Program-made: the position numbers and the translations under genes | The notes under the pieces: generated by a model | Database searches by the model: none | What the model was told of the DNA's origin: nothing | What the model saw: only the letters and a program-made list of their open reading frames with translations | Origin: Owenia fusiformis | Lineage: Eukaryota; Annelida; Polychaeta; Sabellida; Oweniidae | Assembly (NCBI GenBank): GCA_903813345.2 | Contig: CAIIXF020000001.1 | Coordinates: 8,745,098-8,809,097 of the forward strand | Direction of reading: 5' to 3' | Length of the DNA: 64,000 bases | Part shown: positions 37,301 to 51,325 of the stretch, one piece after another | Numbering within the stretch: the stretch's first letter is position 1 | Layout of the letters: each line of letters begins with the position of its first letter

Positions 37301-39400
37301 TTATGGCAGTATATCACAATCCTTACTACTTTGTTTCACAGCACACCATTGCACATCATAGGATTATAGATTTTATCTCATGATGATTACGTATTACACA
37401 AGCTTAAAACGCAACCACAAATTCAAAATTTCCCTCGCATTTGCATGTCATAATTAAATTAATCATTTTGCCTTGAATTTTTTATCTTCAGATTATACAT
37501 AATTAATGCTTATTTTTCATAGAGATAATTATCCTTGAGGCAAATGAGATCTATAGCTGTAAGATATACTATAACATACTGTACTGCCAAATATAGTGGA
37601 ATGATTTTTTATAATATTCCTTTTATCTAATTAAGTACAAAAAACAGTATACATGTACATGTACTGTATATTATAAAAGATTTTCCCAAGACACTTGATT
37701 ATTGTTGTAAAATTCAGAGCTATGAGGGTATAATATGACAATAGCCAACAATAGCATTATTTTTCCAAACCCTGTGTGCATCAGTGTTTTACTCGTCCCC
37801 AAAAGACCCTGCTCTAGAGGGAGAGAATCAGGGAGGGACAGCAACACAGGGGGTTGATACAAGATTTCAAAGTAACAGCACGTTCAGATATTAAATGCCA
37901 ATATTCATCAGGGCCAGCTTCCTGTGTGACAGTTTGAACAGAGGTGACGTAACTCTACTGCAATTAATAGAGGATTACATCAAAGAGATATAATCCCGGA
38001 TTAACCCAGTATTATCGATTATTGAATCCTGGGAAAAACTTGTCTAATGACATTGAAAATTCTCTATTAGTTTGTGGAACTTTTATCCTCTATCAATTAT
38101 GAATGTTCTAGTATGTCAAATCAATCAATGAACAATTTGAAAGTAGAAGTTTCAATGTAGAAACAGCATATACCATACTGGAATTGATTGTTATGATAGT
38201 TATTATATAGGGAATTGATTGACATAAATTGGCATTGATTGCTGTGACATAGTGTGTGTAATTGATTGATTTTTAATTAAAAGGTGGGGGTTTGGTATTA
38301 TAGACATGATAGAATGGAAGGTAGTATTACTTCATCCAAACAGATCTTTTAGCAATACTTGTACATCAGCCTATATTCAAATTATAAAAAATATAACAGA
38401 TTACAATACACAGTCTGAAGTTGAGGTAATTTTTTCATCAATTTATATAGACCATGTTCCTAAATGGTCCATTGTCTTGGTATTAGGGCTATATATTGAA
38501 CCCTCTATAAAAACCTTTGATCAGCTTCCAGATCAAAAGAACCTCAGACAATTACGCACATGCAAATCTTCCAGTTTCTCTTATTAAGACCCTTATAATC
38601 TAAATAAATATGACAAAATGACAGAATCAGTAAAAAAAAGTTCTGAGGAAATGAAATATTACATTTGCAGAATATCAAAATTTTACCTAACTCTGTATCT
38701 TAAATAAAAAAAATCAAAACCTATTTTTACAAATTATGAATTTTTGTACAGTATACATAAATAAATAAATAAAATATTTACCCTAAATATGCATGGATAG
38801 AGGTTCTTCTGCCAAATATAGTGACTGTGTAGATGACAAATTGTTTCAAAATGTGTCTTGTGTCTTGTCAAACATTATACCATAGAGATATCTGAACTAC
38901 ACTTTTGTTTGTTGATCATTGTTTTTTGCCAAACCTTCTTGACACTTGACACCTGACATCAGCCTTCTGACACAAAAGTTTGTCAAAATCAATCAGGAAA
39001 AGCTCAAACAAATCAATAAGTAGAGTATACTATTAATTAGAGATGCAGCAGGTTTATAATGGACCTATCAATAACAAATTATTTAAAACTGAGTCATACC
39101 ATAATAGTTTGTCTAATTATCTTGGGGCAACAGGGCATAGTTCACAATCAATCCCTATCACAAAAAGTGATGGATAGCCTGATGGATAGCCTGATCAACT
39201 ATAAAATCAGTCCTATTTTCTTCAGATCTACATACTAATAGAAGAACCTCTTATTCAAGTTAGGTGGCAATTGGTGTGAAGAATGCAATGAAATCTTCAT
39301 TAATCTCAACAAGCTGCGTCAGTTTCTGGACATCAACCAGGACCTTTTGTGGAGTCACCGACCTGTACTATCTCTTGGAGTACAGCCTGTTTCTTAAATG
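31350..39400. other. No gene seen
   Basis: AT-rich sequence between the LINE and the mariner remnant. No coding family recognised; only minor tandem repeats such as 33025-33054 and GATGGATAGCCT twice near 39170. Confidence 0.55.
33025..33054. repeat. 10-bp tandem repeat, three copies
   Basis: GAGGCCAAGT twice, then GAGGCCAAAT. Confidence 0.85.
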
Positions 39401-39409
39401 TGATATATA

Positions 39410-40123
39410 CGAGGGATGATCCAAAAGTCTTGGACGACATTTATGAAACCGCCATTGCTTATGTGATACAAATGCTGCTGGAGTGCTACTCTAAACCTCA
39501 TTCAATGAGTAAAAAACATTTTCTTTCAACCCTCCTTTCAACTTGGAGAAAAGGAAGAAAATCACATGGAGCCATAGATAGACTGTATCGTGCATATGGT
39601 AGCTGCTCAAGGTCAGTAATAGTGAAAATATCTTGTAGTATTCTTTGTTCCACTTTGATTTCTTTCGTGTTCTGCATTTCAGCAGCCATCTTGCAGCAAA
39701 AATGATACCAGAATGAGGGTTGCTTGTCTGATGGCATTTTCTTAGAATTTGACATGTGCGGCCATTGTCATATGTGACATTATAATTAAAACACAATTAA
39801 TTGGTTGCCTAGTACTAAAGGAAGTAAACTAACATGGTTTAATATTCAAAATTCAAAGAAATATAGTGGTCAAGACTTGCGAAACAAGTGAAATGGCGGT
39901 AACATTTAAGGCTGAAAGTTGCCATGTGCGAATACCGTTCCGGGTGGCAGGGTCCCTGTATTAAAAACTATCTAGAAAACTATATAAAATATATCATTTC
40001 TCCATGAAATCAACACACAAAGTAGTTAGGTTGTTGGTCTTTATTATTGGAAAGTTTTAAGTAATTTTATCAAAAACCAACAAAAATAGAGCAGGGCGTC
40101 CAAGACTTTTGGATCACCCCTCG
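39410..40123 (-). mobile_element. Mariner-like element remnant
   Basis: 714 bp with TIRs of about 27 bp starting CGAGGGATGATCCAAAAGTC, flanked by TA at 39408-39409 and 40124-40125. The tip is of the mariner type. The minus strand carries the C-terminal part of a mariner transposase. Much of the element is missing relative to a full mariner of about 1.3 kb. Confidence 0.8.
39498..39755 (-). pseudogene. Mariner transposase C-terminal fragment
   Basis: An 85-codon open stretch ending LPYARYSLSMAPCDFLPFLQ and further residues. This matches the mariner block around the third catalytic Asp (YSPD-LAPCDFFLF pattern), with the Asp kept in APCD. The catalytic domain upstream of this segment is absent, so it is inactive. 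Confidence 0.65.
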
Positions 40124-40819
40124 TATTAGAGAGACTCTGAATTCAATGATCTATTTTGACTTGTCCAAGGTATTTCCAAAGGAAATCAATGATGGTATTA
40201 AAGTATGTATGTTATGCCTTTTACCACAACTAGTGCAAGAACACACAATTAAAACAGTTATTGACCCCTCCAAAGGTTGACAGTTAATAAACACATGAAC
40301 ATGTAATAAGTGAGTTGTGAAATCTCTCTATTGTTTAATTCCTTATACTGAAGTATCAACATGAACATAATGAGTATGAATCTTCATGGAAGATCGAGGA
40401 TGAGCAAGAATTAATGGGTGAGTTCTTCAAGCTTGAAATCCAAGCTTCTCTTCAGTTCTAGTCAATGTCCATTAATCTTACACCACAGAAACTGCCTATA
40501 CTAGGTAATATTTACAGCAAATTGGAAGTGTTTGATCAATATTTATTCTAGAGAAAATAATATAAAACCAGAAGAGACGATATTTTATGTCTAGATGTCA
40601 AGTTCTGTCTTCTGAGCTGTAACACCATATCTATATCACGACCAAATATGGTAATAATTCTACCATGCCAAAGTGGGAACATTGATACAAGAGGGTAACT
40701 CTATAATGTCAAACAGGGGCATTTATTTGAGACATACAAATAAATTTTTAAAAATCAAGAGAAAATGCAAAAAGTTACCAATTGTGCCTACTTGCATCTT
40801 AGAATTTTCATATTCTGTT

Positions 40820-40991
40820 TCGCAGGGTTACAGAATCATACGCAGAATTCCTTCTTCCAAGAAGAAGGAAGGAACTTTGTTTACATAATCATATACAAAG
40901 CTCCGAAAAGAAGGAAGGAACTTTGTTTACAGAATCATACCTTCCTTCCGAAGAAGGAAAGAACTTTGTGTATGATTCTGTAACCCTGCGA
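40820..40991. mobile_element. Short TIR element (172 bp)
   Basis: Exact inverted ends TCGCAGGGTTACAGAATCAT / complement. Inside are repeated GAAGGAAGGAACTTTGTTTA units in both orientations. No clear target duplication; no coding capacity. Confidence 0.65.
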
Positions 40992-40999
40992 TAAGAAGG

Positions 41000-43975
41000 A
41001 TTAGAATGTTGGCCCCTTTTTGAAAATTTGGGCAAGATTTTAAAACTAAGGTAATTTTTTCCTTTCCCATTTTTGCATTTAAAATTGCAATATTTGGTCT
41101 CATTATTATCTCCTTATATGTTTTAGGACTGCGAGTTAGAAAAAAATTCTCTACTCAAAATTATTGATAGAAGAATGAAGTTTGTTCCAATCTGTTATTT
41201 GCTTAGGTAGAGTGATCTCAGACATAATGGTAAACATAACTCCTGACAGTAAAATCATAGACCCGGAACAAACTCACAGTGTTCACTGAGCCATGACTTT
41301 GTGATGTCTCCCAAGGGACAAGCAATATATGGCTTAGTTCCAAGCTGTAAATCAAGACTGAAACTTAGTCCTATTGATACGGCTTTAGGGAAATACAACA
41401 GGGCTTTAGGGAGTTTTACGATGGCCCTTAACTAGAGATAGCACCCCAGGGGCAGGAACCTTTGCATTGGGGGATGGAGTAACAATGTTATGATCACCAT
41501 GAGAGTTAGGAACCAGTGAAGATGATGCATGTATATGACACAACATATTATATCTATCTAGGAAAAGTTTCTAACAATATCTAACAGATCTTAACACGAA
41601 GATCCAAGACATTGAGATATACAGATGTTTATGAAGTGAAAAACCAAGCAGTTTAATAAAAGCATAGCAATCCAAGTGGCAGTTCCTGGATTGTGTCAGG
41701 TTTACTCAGCATGCCTAAGTGGCCCCCTGTATGTGACATAGTGTCATCTGTTATCACATTGGAAGCCACCTTCTAACCAAGAATCACATCAGTTAGCTAC
41801 AATGCCCTCTGCTTTTTGTAAGCTTTTATATTTTACAAAAGCTTTAAAAATATACAGTAAGCTACTAGAAATATATAACAGCTACAGTTATAGATAGTGT
41901 GATAAGAGAGACAAATAGTTGGGGAAAGTTCACCGAAATATACACTGTTTGTAGAATGTGTTTTTCTAACTTAAGTGTATATATTATGTTTTAATACGAG
42001 TTAAAGATCCATATTTTATTCAAAAAGTATAGTAGGTAACGTTAACTATTTCAGATGGTATCACTTCTCTGTTTTTACGAAATAAAAAAAAGACACATTA
42101 ATACATCAGATGTACAAGATGACCATTTCAATAAACGCCTCTCCAGGATTTGAAACATTTAAACCATATGAACAGCTGTATTCACTATAATAATGAACCA
42201 GCAAAGACCAACATTTTATTTGTTATTTAATTCTATGATAATTAATACAAAGCAAATAGATCGCTCATTGCAAGAATCCGACTCTCTGTGCAGTCTCCCA
42301 CACCAATCCATATCATAAAAATATTATCCCCATCTACAATGTAACATACTTTTTACAAAGATTATCCACAAGCAGATATTGACCGTTACTTTATGAACAA
42401 AGATCATGAACAAGCAAATCTATTGCAATTGTAAAAATGTTAGTTTAGCTTGGTATGTTATCAAGAATAATTTACATTCTGTTGAGAGCATTAGTCAATA
42501 TTTGATATTTTGATAAAAATCCGGTTTCTGACATAGTAGAATCTCACATCTGATTCAGGCTCAGATTTATCTTTGTAATATATCAAGAAAACATACGAAA
42601 ACTGACACTAAATCTGATTGTTAAGCGCAAATTTTATATTCTGTGACATAGAAGAATAAGAAAAAATATGAGTCAGCTACTTTCCATAGTAATTTAATTG
42701 GACAATGTTTCATTATACCAATAGGAAGATTGATCATCATTTTCATATGGATGATGAGGTCTAAGCACCAACTAGAGACAACATAAACATTTCTTAAAAA
42801 TGTGTAAAATTCGACCTAGTATCTTTTATTTAACCAAACTATCAGTTGGTCATATCTCTACCAACAGAAAAGCAATCAAACATGGATTTCTAAAAGGTTA
42901 TAATGTTTTTGAAATATATTTGTGTGCTTTTCCTGATGAAGTACAAAGAACTGGTAGCTTGTAACACTGATGCATATTTGAACATGAGCACAAGATGTAT
43001 AAAATGCAGTATAACATTTTACTTTGAACTTTCTTTGTATAATAGATAGATAATAAATACAGCTTTGTTTATTTTCTTAAAACTACAAGGATCGTATCAA
43101 CACCTGTATAGCAGAACTATTTGGTGAGCATATTATTTATAAATGCTCTTTTTGTATCATCTATAAGTTTGGACAGGATCTCGTTTTTAAGAAGATTCTG
43201 AAATATTCTACTGTAAGCCAAATGCTTTTCGAAGCTTAAGACTTTTATTGCCAAATTAAAATTTTCTGACATTCAAATTACAAGTAGTTCAATCTAATAA
43301 TATAATTTTATTAAAACAGGTGTGTCAAATGGAGAGAATATGGTAGTTTATTTGACAGATATGATATCCACCCCCTTATGCTTACACAAGGCAAAATGAA
43401 ATTTTCTGTAAACACTGATAACTGAAAGACCAGAATGAAGCTAATAACCTGACAGTCACCTGAAATATAAACAAATTCCTGTGAATGACTTGCATCATCT
43501 GGTGAATTAATTAGAGCATTCCTAAACATAGACTTCCAAGATTATACAATTAAAGGAATCAACAGAATCTCACAAATCTGCATACTTCATTACATACTCA
43601 CTCACCAATTTGATTTAAAAGAAAAGTTCAGACCTTAGGAACCTTAGGACTCCAAGATTAGTTTTCATTGTAACCTAATCTAACAGCCAGTCTTCAATTC
43701 CAAGTAAGATAGATATTTATGTTGTACAAGACAGCTTCTACATTTATATGATCTTATCAAAAATGAGCCCCTGATGAAAGCAGTAGGCTGAAACTATCAG
43801 CATAGATAAAAAAAGTCATTTTTTCTGTTCAGCTTCATTAATAGAGTATTTATGACAGAATGTGGTGCATGATACACCTAGCTATTTCTTGCTAATAATA
43901 GTGTTGTCACTTTAACAGGTGCATAAATATCTTAAAGAATTCTAACTGTCTTGTACTTCAATGCGAATCAATTCA
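41000..43975. other. No gene seen
   Basis: AT-rich, chance ORFs only, no strong repeats recognised. Confidence 0.55.
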
Positions 43976-43981
43976 AAGCTA

Positions 43982-44761
43982 CCGTATTCTCTGTAATTAG
44001 CGCCCAGGGCGTTTAGAAAATTGAAAATACATTATTTAGACCATTCTAATAAGCGCCCATGTATGAAAGAAATCAGAAATCCCGAGGAATTTCATGTATG
44101 GCAATTTTTCTTGACAAGAATGCATTTTCTTCAACATATTTTTATAATAATATGACAAGTGCTGTTATTGGAGAGAATACGGTAAAGATCGCTTAGACAA
44201 TATTGACAGTGGTTGAAGACCCGTCTATGTCTAATTTATTTCCGGCACGCCCACTTTGTCATTATCGCCGATTACCTTCAATATTTCCACTAGAGACTGC
44301 TGGATATCGATCTAAAGTTATACATTATTTCTAATTTGATGAGAGATCATCATTATTCGTGCAAAAGTCGTGTAAAAGTCGAGAAACATTAAAAAGAAAC
44401 CAGAAAGTTCACGACCTTGACATGCGCAGAACATCTGCGCAGTAGCTTTTGAAATTTCTGAATGCCGATAAAGAACAATTCCTTCATTCATTATGGACTA
44501 TTTGGAGACAATATTAGCATGGTATGGTGTGGGAAGCACCCATCGATAGATATGTATCGAGAGGATGCATAGAATTACAAAACGCGTCGTGTTTACAGCA
44601 GTTTTAGGGTAAGTACTCTATTATCGCCCACTCCTGGATTTTGAGAAATATTTTTTTCCTGATATATTCTTCAATTCTTGTTGATTTCTCGATGTTTCTT
44701 GAACTTTGTGAAGCGGGGTGGGCGCTTATTAGAGAGTGGGCGGTAATTACAGAGAATACGG
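43982..44761. mobile_element. CCGTATTCTCTGTAATTA-tipped TIR element with an internal third end
   Basis: Inverted ends CCGTATTCTCTGTAATTA at 43982 and 44761, TA on both sides. Both ends also carry GCGCCCA blocks. A further complementary tip (GAGAATACGG) lies at 44173-44182 followed by TA, so 43982-44182 could be a 201-bp MITE on its own. No transposase seen. Confidence 0.65.
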
Positions 44762-45872
44762 TAGGTTTAAAGAGTAGAATGAGTAAAATTACTATACTAG
44801 GCTCACCTTAATTATAACTTCTATATATTTTTGATACAAGTGAAAAAATTGTTGAATATTATCTATAAACCAAAGGCACATGTTAAAGTGGAGATAAGTA
44901 CATAATATACATATAAATTAATAGATCAAGGAATTTAATGTGACTGAACTCTTGCCTGTATTCCTTTCAGTCACATTAAACAACTCAATGGATCACAAAA
45001 TGAATCATAAAAAGCTGAAACAAAAGTTCAATTAGTACGAAGCTTAAATTCAAATTAAAAATTCAATTGTACTTGAATGAAATATTTATTAAGATTACTC
45101 AATTACATATTGAAACATGATGAAATCATTGAGAAAATAATTGATCTTAGTTTACCTTTTAAACCATTAAGTCAATCAGTACATTCTACCAATAAAAGTA
45201 CTTCTCTCCTTTTCTTACGTGCATCATCTTTGGCCTATTGAGTTAGTATGGTTTCACAACAGGCCCTAAATTGAAGCTAGCTGACACTTGATAAGAACTC
45301 TGTCAATCATGTTTCCAATTCTTCCGTTTTGTATCAAAGTTCTTTATAAGCCAGCATTGGAGAGTAGAGCCTTATATTGCTTCTTGTAGCCTACGCCTGA
45401 TTAGTGCATCTTGAGTGAGAATTTTAGCTAAATCTGATTTAAGAGAAAATTAGTATCTTATCAATGAACTGATAATGACTTGTTAGATATATGCAGCATA
45501 TGATACACATTAAAAGTATGTATGCTTATGCTGAGAAACATTTGAATTCTTCAAAACTCCAAAATTTTGCAAATTGAGAGATTTGGGTAGATTTTGCATG
45601 ACTTACTGTGTCGCTTATCACAGAATATTTGTCTAATTCTATGTAAGTCATCTACAGACTATATACCACTTGTTTACATGTACTGCATAATAAAATCAGA
45701 ATGTCACATGTATATTTAATCTTATTCTATTGTCTTAGGGTTGCAGAGCTCATGTTTCACTTTATCTTGTTACATTTCTTTGAATAAATTATCAACACCA
45801 GTAGCTCTATCTATACGATTATCTGATTAAATCAATGTTGCATATTATAATAAACCCTTTAAAATGGAACAC

Positions 45873-46012
45873 CTTTGGTACTTCAAAACAGTGTTCCACT
45901 TGGAAGGTGTTCTACTTAAAAAGGTTCATTTTAGATTAAGTCAATAGATAACTTGACTTTAAAAAGTGTTCTTCTTATGGGGGTGTTCCACTTACAGAGA
46001 TGTTCAACTGTA
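45873..46012. repeat. Dispersed repeat (GGAACACCT / GTTCCACTT family)
   Basis: Carries ATGGAACACCTTTGGTACTT, AGTGTTCCACTTGGAAGGTG and TTCCACTTACAGAGATGTTC. Related copies are at 21351-21480 and 59950-60115, the last starting with AGTAAAACCTGTATGAGAAC. The end of a similar element is at 52500-52568. Confidence 0.55.
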
Positions 46013-46433
46013 CCTCAATATACCTCATCATTTTTCCAGTGATTAACATATGAATGTGCCTCAGGTATGAACCACTGAACTATACCTACATAATAACACA
46101 CATTATAAATCAGATAAGAAAACACTCATGTGATCATCCTCAACCATTATATCTAGAGCTATATGGAGATACTGATTCTAAATCACTTCACGATTCTAAC
46201 TGGAATTACTCATGAGAGTTCGATAGGAGTGGAGAATCAAGTTGGGATAAGATATCTGCTACTGTGAAAAGGTGACAAGAATCTAAAGTATCCAACAATC
46301 AATAAATACAACTTATTTGTAGATGATGTTTAAACTGGCTTCTTCTACACAGATTCTGGTTCTGATTATGTTTGCAGCTGGGATTAACTCTGCTCAATAA
46401 AAAGATGCAATTTCATAAACTGTACCAGTGTGA

Positions 46434-47231
46434 AAAGGATCTTGTACACCTGCCATTATGATCTCCCCATGAACAAAAATAAATTCATCTGATTTTTCAA
46501 AATAAATATACTGCTTTTATTATTACATTTATATGTACACTAGTATCTTGTTGACCTATATTCAGCACTGTATTGATGAATGGGCCACTTTTTAGGGCAA
46601 TATTCAATCATAAAGTGTACAGGGGTAGAGATGCCAAACCAGGAAGTCTTTTTGTGTCTGTCAAAATCCATTTGCATCCTACACATCCCTACATCTTATC
46701 AAAATATGTTATGAATTAATGAATCATAACAGTATAATCTTTGGATTTACAAAGTTGTATGGGATTTCATAAGTGTAAAAGTTGCTTTTGAAGCATTTTT
46801 CTATAGCCATTTTGTAGGAAAAAAATGATGAAAAAAATGAATAATCTTTTAATTTGAAGTATGACCTGAATCGATTGCAAACTTTATATTTGCACATCTG
46901 ATCTGAAATACCATTTGTGTCATATTGTGAAATTATTTAATTTGCAATCGATTCAGGTCATAGTGTATTTTAGGTATTTTTGTGAAAATCAATAGAAACC
47001 AATGGCCTCCATTGGAATCTGATGGTATCCACATGTTAAGTCAATAGAACACATCCAATGTCAAGTCAATACACCCTTGCTGAACTTAATGACCCGAACC
47101 TCAGCCCATGTGGGGCCAAACGCTTAAATATTTTCCAAAGTATTATGTAACATTGTATTCTTTATATTAGACCTAAAAATGATTCATTTTGTTCATGGGG
47201 AGATTATAATGGCAGGTGTACAAGATCCTTT
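46434..47231. mobile_element. Nested inverted-repeat element
   Basis: Outer 45-bp arms (AAAGGATCTTGTACACCTGC and complement) with about one mismatch, at 46434-46478 and 47187-47231. Inner perfect 22-bp arms (TATGACCTGAATCGATTGCA...) are at 46860-46881 and 46941-46962 around a 59-bp loop. No coding sequence and no clear target duplication. Confidence 0.65.
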
Positions 47232-47240
47232 GCAAGCTTA

Positions 47241-47385
47241 AAAGAAATACAAGGCATTAACATGCAAAATGTCACTACCTGTCATTTGTTACAGATGCCG
47301 AATGCCAATCACCAAACTCTAGCTACCAAACACCAATCACCAAACACCTTCCACAAAAAAGTTGGAGACCATAACAATTTGTCAT
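47241..47385. repeat. Dispersed repeat, copy 1
   Basis: ACAAGGCATTAACATGCAAA... through CACAAAAAAGTTG, matched about 1.7 kb away at 48930-49070. Confidence 0.6.
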
Positions 47386-48929
47386 AATTACAAACTATTT
47401 CAGTCATAGATATCAGTTGTTAATGACTTATATGATAACAATGACGCTTATAACGGGCAAAAAGTGCCATCTGATCTAAAATTTCATGCTTCGACTGGGT
47501 TTTATGTCCACAAGGTCCTGAACGTCAAGCATGCATATTCAAACGTGCATAACAATACAATGACATATTAATAACATGGACTCAAAAAATCTTGAACAAG
47601 CAAAATCAATATCCCATCTTCTAAAATAAAATAAGAATAACTCAAAAAGCCCATCATCCACTTAGACCATTAACATTCTGGTCAATTAAGCCATCCAACG
47701 CAAGGCTTCTAAGATAATCAAACTATCCCATCATGTATTATTACCGTTGATTTGTGCAGTCTCTACTGCCATATTATTATTCATTACACAAATACACAAG
47801 AAAATACTAAAAGCAAAAATTACAAAAACAATGTTTCTGTAATGATAAAGGGTCATTTGGGAGATAAAACAGAGTATGGATTTGATGGCAGCTCTCTGCT
47901 GGGACTTTCCCATTGACATCGAATACCAATATGAAATGAAAGTGCCACATTTAAGATTCAAATAGAAAGCCTGTCAAATATTGTTTTCTGATCACGATTT
48001 TCCTTTATTTAGCCCATTCAGTCATCAGAGAACCTCAACTCTTTAAGTATAGTATATAGTTTCTTTAAACATTTAACTGCATCAACTGTTCGAAGTGCAA
48101 ATTAACCTAGGCTTCAGAATTATTGCGTTAATTTTTGCGCTTTTGAATTCCTCGAATTCTTTAAAACAATATTACTCATATTTGATATTGCCAGATGCAT
48201 ATTTTGTAAGTAATTAAAGTAAGTAATTATTCTGACTTTTTGAAATCAAATTAAAATTCATTAGAAAATGTCTATTCATAGAGTATATATAGTTACATTC
48301 AACGATAAAATGTACTCAATAAAATACATTTTTGTGGTTCTTAAAAATATTAATCAATGGGCGAGAGAATTGTATGAGTAGAAAAGTTACAAAACTCATG
48401 AGCTGAAAAATCCATTGACAACTCGCAATATTCATGAATATTAAGCTCTGATTGTTTCAAAAATTCATTCTGTGTGAGATCTGAAAAGACTTAAACGTTT
48501 GTGTTTTGGGAACCTCTAGTTGAACAATTGCACTTCTTTCAAGAAATAAAAAATTCTTTACTGCAAATAGAAATGTCAGTCCGCAATTGAAGTTATGAGA
48601 GAACATAGTATAAAAGCGTGCTACTTAGAAATACCTCCTACTTATTTATTAATTAAGTGTTTCCATATTGTCATGCGTTACTAGAGAATATTAGGAGTAA
48701 GAAGCTTTTGTTCAAGTTACATGTTCTCTGCTGTTTTTTCATTTCTTTTGATGAAGTTCATCCAATTGTCTCAGTAAATTGTACCACTGTTTCAGCGATT
48801 CTCCCACAAGAAAATAACATATTTGTGACATATGTGTGACATGAAATTCTCCTTAGAAGGCTTTCAATGGATGCAGGAAAGACACATTTAGTCATTCAAT
48901 GGAAAATCTTGACCTTAGTGACAAAACAA

Positions 48930-49070
48930 CAAACAAACAAGGCATTAACATGCAAAATGTCACCACCTGGCATTTGTTACAGACACCAAATGCAAAACAC
49001 CCGCTGAATAACAAACACCAACTGCCGCCACAAAAAAGTTGAAGACTATGACAATATGTCATTACTTGTG
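48930..49070. repeat. Dispersed repeat, copy 2
   Basis: Same order as 47241-47385 with scattered differences (GGCATTAACATGCAAAATGT, CATTTGTTACAGA, CACAAAAAAGTTG). Same orientation. Confidence 0.6.
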
Positions 49071-51030
49071 ATGGTGACATAAAAATACATGAAATGAAAT
49101 TCCCCACACTTGCTAAATTAACTGATACAGTTCCTTGACTCCAACGTGTTTTACATCACACCACCCAAAGATCAATATAACATGTAATCAATCATATAAA
49201 ATATTAGGTAGATGTTTACGACTATCTATCGCTTCTCACCATTATCCATCCTTATAAAACTTCATCAAGTGGAACAGATAAAATTACCTATCACAAGACT
49301 CAATTTTTCATCATTTATCTTTATTTCTGAAAATCAAATGACATTTTCACGATCCAGTTTACAGATCTGCTGTCGCTAATACTGCATCATTCGTAGAGTT
49401 TGCGCAATTATGAGGAAATTGGAGTTCAGTCCACAATTAGGGTACCCTTGATACGGAATAAAATATTGCGTTTGATATTGATAAATTCTTCACTGGGATA
49501 TAATCTCAAGGAATAGTAGCATTATCCTTCCATTATGTGTTGATGAATAGCTCAACAGGGTGTAATGAAGAAGAACAAATGAAATATACGAAATCAATGA
49601 CCACTTGTGTTATATCTCCTCCTATCTTTTTGCGTGAAAGGATTTTCAACATATTTCCAGGTCTTCTCGTGTATAAATCCTAAATGTCTGCATTTTTATA
49701 TCTTCAGATAATGATTGTCATCATTGTATGTTTATCAAATTATCTGTGAGATCAACGTTTGTGTTGTCCATATTAAAATCACCTTCAGAAAAAATCTTCT
49801 ACTTTTGGTTAGCTTATGCAAGCAAGTTGGGTCTAAAATCCCTTCTACAATCAGAAACATCGAGGGTGGCAAAATTGCAAGAAGAACGTCATGTCATTGC
49901 TCACAAGATCTGATTCTGTTTGAAATTTAATTTTCGTGTTTCTTATTGAATGATCCTCCATGTTCAAGAGTCTAATATTGATGACATCTCAATGCTGAGT
50001 TCTAAAGGATTTTATTGTCTATGATCCCATATGGAATACAAACACATCTTTAAATTCCAGTATCATAGACAATGACGTCCCTTCATTTTGCATGCATATT
50101 TATTTTATCATAAACACATTAATGTGGAACAAAATCAGTAAAAACAAAATGAACATTTTCAATATCATAAATACAGCGACTATTTCATATCCTAAATAAT
50201 ACAAATCCCTTATATGTTGCAAGGAACACCATCTATAAAATCTCTTTTCTTCAGAAGGGGCCAGATGGCATCCAGAGTACATTTTCCAACTTTATATTTC
50301 CCTACTTATCTACAGTAATATTTTGTTTTTGAGATAATGAGGGAAAGGCCACACAGATGATACTGATGCAAGGCTAGATTGAGCTAGCCACATATAAGCC
50401 TGTGAATAGACAAAGCTGCAATACTTAAAACACATCATTTCTCTCAAATGTAAAATATGTTCAAAGCTAATGGTTCAATTTGTGAATGACACAAATGTCA
50501 AGTTGGTAGTGTTACCAGTAATTCCATGAAAAAATCCTGAAATAGTAAATTCAAATGGAAATCCAAAGCTTGTAAAAATTGCATGCATGATTTGAATATA
50601 TTTTACTGTTACTGTAGTCACCATGCAGAATAAGTAGAAGCTGGATTAGTTTGGCAAAAACAACCCATTACTTGAACTAGAACTAAGCAATACACTTTTC
50701 AGATAAAACATCAGTTACTTAAATTCATAACACAATTATTTCTATTGTTTATCTACAATTTACTTACAACAACAAGTACCACAACATCTACCACAGATAT
50801 TATATTTCAATTACTGAAAGTTTAAAACTTAACTGAACCCATCCTCACCACTAGTCTTTTTTCCAAAAGGTAACATTAGACAAGAAAACACTACTCCCAA
50901 ATTTGAAAATCTTACATTAAGCCCATGTAAAACTCCCACACTAAACGCAAAGGGAAATACATATAGTGACTAGAGGGACCAGAGATTTCTGCCTTGAACA
51001 TTTCCATGAAAATTGGTTATATCAACTTAC

Positions 51031-51219
51031 CTTTCATTCAGGCATATTTTTGTGGATAATGTAAGACTTTCAGCTCATTGAGTCTTTGAGCTTGCTTGAG
51101 TCTTTGAGCTTGCTCGAGTCTCAGCTTGCTTGAGTCTAGAGCCTGCTTAGGTCTTTGAGCTTGCTTGCTTGAGTCTTAGAGCTTGCTTGAGTCAGGGCTT
51201 GCTTGAGACCAGATTATAT
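51031..51219 (-). other. Candidate non-coding exon built from a minisatellite
   Basis: Acceptor ttgttttcag and donor GAAAG|gtaagttg enclose 189 nt, most of it the 18-bp repeat listed separately. All three frames are closed by stops. It could be a 5' leader exon of the minus-strand sulfotransferase gene or a lncRNA exon. Confidence 0.3.
51080..51209. repeat. 18-bp minisatellite
   Basis: About seven imperfect copies of GAGTCTTTGAGCTTGCTT with variants (gcttgctcgagtc, gagcctgc). It forms most of the candidate exon 51031-51219. Confidence 0.8.
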
Positions 51220-51325
51220 CTGAAAACAAAGTTGAATACTGTTAGAATATTCATGTATTTAGTACATTTCCCTAACTGATAATATTCCCTACAAAAGGTC
51301 TTGGGTTCATTGGGAAATAGCAGCA

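Noticed and set aside
39349-39705. 118-codon plus-strand ORF
   Set aside because: Antisense to the mariner transposase remnant and crossing the element's left TIR.
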